DNA of 64,000 nucleotides from Henricia sp. BOLD:AAB3569 (taxonomy: Eukaryota; Echinodermata; Asteroidea; Spinulosida; Echinasteridae), in assembly GCA_037783545.1 (NCBI GenBank), contig JBBELK010000986.1, positions 20,174-84,173 of the forward strand. Direction: 5' to 3'. The position numbers and the translations under genes were made by a program. The notes under the pieces are model-generated. The model was not told the DNA's origin. It did not search any database and was given only the letters and a program-made list of their open reading frames with translations. Of the stretch, positions 62,529 to 64,000 are shown in pieces. The stretch's first letter is position 1. Each line of letters begins with the position of its first letter.

Positions 62529-64000
62529 ATTAGGTCAAAGTGTGTCCCAAATGCCGGCAAATTTGGAAATCAAGGAATTTTCCAACCAACTTCAAATTTT
62601 GCATGCTCCAAACTGTATATATTCCGCACTTGTCATGCAAAATTGACAGATTTTCGCTGGGAAATGACGGAGAAATTTCAGAGTTTAGGGAAAACGGAGC
62701 TCGGCTGCGTGGTTATTCCCCTAACCGTGGCTGTTGGGACACCCTGCGCCGCGCTGGTGTACATTTCTACGGCCGTTGACTCACCCCAGATTGTGACGGG
62801 AATTAGGTCAAAGTGTGTCCCAAATGCCGGCAAATTTGGAAATCAAGGAATTTTCCAACCAACTTCAAATTTTGCATGCTCCAAACTGTATATATTCCTC
62901 ACTTGTCATGCAAAATTGACAGATTTTCGCTGGGAAATGACGGAGAAATTTCAGAGTTTAGGGAAAACGGAGCTCGGCTGCGTGGTTATTCCCCTAACCG
63001 TGGCTGTTGGGACACCCTGCGCATGCGCCGCGTGGTGTACATTTGTACGGCCGTTGACTCACCCCAGATTGTGACGGGAATTAGGTCAAAGTGTGTCCCA
63101 AATGCCGGCAAATTTGGAAATCAAGGAATTTTCCAACCAACTTCAAATTTTGCATGCTCCAAACTGTATATATTCCGCACTTGTCATGCAAAATTGACAG
63201 ATTTTCGCTGGGAAATGACGGAGAAATTTCAGAGTTTAGGGAAAACGGAGCTCGGCTGCGTGGTTATTCCCCTAACCGTGGCTGTTGGGACACCCTGCGC
63301 CTGCGCTGGTGTACATTTCTACGGCCGTTGACTCACCCCAGATTGTGACGGGAATTAGGTCAAAGTGTGTCCCAAATGCCGGCAAATTTGGAAATCAAGG
63401 AATTTTCCAACCAACTTCAAATTTTGCATGCTCCAAACTGTATATATTCCGCACTTGTCATGCAAGATTGACAGATTTTCACTGGGAAATGACGGAGAAA
63501 TTTCAGAGTTTAGGGAAAACGGAGCTCGGCTGCGTGGTTATTCCCCTAACCGTGGCTGTTGGGACACCCTGCGCCGCGCTGGTGTACATTTCTACGGCCG
63601 TTGACTCACCCCAGATTGTGACGGGAATTAGGTCAAAGTGTGTCCCAAATGCCGGCAAATTTGGAAATCAAGGAATTTTCCAACCAACTTCAAATTTTGC
63701 ATGCTCCAAACTGTATATATTCCGCACTTGTCATGCAAAATTGACAGATTTTCGCTGGGAAATGACGGAGAAATTCAGAGTTTAGGGAAAACGGAGCTTC
63801 GGCTGCGTGGTTATTCCCCTAACCGTGGCTGTTGGGACATCCCTGCGCCGCGCTGGTGTACATTTGTACGGCCGTTGACTCACCCCAGATTGTGACGGGA
63901 ATTAGGTCAAAGTGTGTCCCAAATGCCGGCAAATTTGGAAATCAAGGAATTTTCCAACCAACTTCAAATTTTGCCATGCTCCAAACTGTATATATTCCGC

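Larger units (their letters stand above)
1052..64000 (+). repeat. 273-bp tandem satellite array, ~230 monomers, right end not reached
   Basis: A monomer starting ATTAGGTCAAAG recurs every 273 bp, with occasional lengths of 262, 272, 274 and 279, from 1052 to the window edge in one orientation without interruption. Most copies differ from each other at only a handful of positions. In the domain B consensus I count 127 G+C of 273 (46.5%) and 13 CpG, so CpG is not strongly depleted. Positions ~31-130 of the monomer are AT-rich (about 34% GC) and ~161-273 are GC-rich (about 58% GC). No unrelated insertion was found anywhere. The sequence is not one I recognise by name. Pericentromeric, centromeric or other heterochromatic DNA are all possible; none is shown. 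Confidence 0.97.
44497..64000 (+). repeat. Satellite domain C (~71 monomers, 'gggaaaacgg / ggctgcg' subfamily), incomplete at the right edge
   Basis: Every monomer reads GGCTGCG, and most read TGCGCCGCGCTGG; many have ATTTCTACGG instead of ATTTGTACGG. The first unit (44497) has a private CCCCTTACC. Within the domain, ordered variants P, S and R build a four-monomer repeat up to ~53 kb, and a different set (GGCATGC, TGCACGG, CCTCACTTG, CCAAACAAC, CAATGAATT) follows. The domain continues beyond the window. Confidence 0.88.

Noticed and set aside
1052..64000. CRISPR array
   Set aside because: Repeats are contiguous 273-bp units with no unique spacers, no cas genes, and a eukaryotic context.
1052..64000. 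rDNA spacer or tRNA/5S gene array
   Set aside because: No rRNA, tRNA or 5S sequence is recognisable in the monomer.
1052..64000. An undescribed gene system or giant repeat protein locus
   Set aside because: Amplified stop codons, 272-bp and 274-bp frameshifting units, and the absence of any non-repeat gene in the array leave only satellite DNA as a supported reading.

Overview
This window is almost entirely one eukaryotic satellite DNA array. From about 1052 to the right edge (64000) the sequence is a head-to-tail tandem repeat with a 273-bp monomer. It holds roughly 230 copies, all in the same orientation, with no inserted transposon, no inversion and no unrelated spacer that I can find. 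Only the first ~1.05 kb is non-repetitive. It holds the 3' end of a cysteine-rich protein gene of a family I associate with invertebrate animal genomes, then ~700 bp of apparently non-coding DNA with a long G tract. This points to a metazoan, probably an invertebrate; I cannot name the species. The track's reliance on GTG and TTG starts is meaningless in such a genome.

Layout. 1-345: partial CDS with a CXC-like cysteine cluster at its C-terminus. 346-1051: non-coding flank with a G tract (561-606), a perfect inverted repeat built from an ETS-like motif (752-780) and a C/G-rich hairpin region (899-929). 1052-12780: satellite domain A, 43 monomers, diagnostic 'gggaaaacgg' with 'ggctacg'. 12781-44496: domain B, about 116 monomers, mostly 'gggaaagcgg' with 'ggctacg'. 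44497-64000: domain C, about 71 monomers, 'gggaaaacgg' with 'ggctgcg' and 'tgcgccgcg'. The array runs off the right edge.

Organisation. Within each domain, monomer variants recur in ordered blocks, which is higher-order repeat (HOR) structure. Domain A has a four-monomer anchor block used five times, with 7-, 14-, 14- and 5-monomer periods. Domain B has a duplicated ~3.6-3.8 kb block, an island of A-type monomers, and an 11- to 15-monomer HOR. Domain C has a four-monomer HOR with two-monomer expansions, a hybrid monomer, and recent 1- and 4-monomer duplications. This is the pattern expected from unequal exchange and gene conversion.

The monomer is 273 bp = 91 codons and has one stop-free forward frame. 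That is why very large open frames (up to 1,784 codons) appear. I judge them non-coding, because stop-bearing and frameshifting variants are themselves amplified. Each monomer carries an 11-bp inverted repeat, a TATATAT stretch, and an AT-rich half alternating with a GC-rich half. A centromeric or heterochromatic role is possible but not shown by the sequence. I found no new multigene system; the interest lies in the HOR architecture and its junctions.
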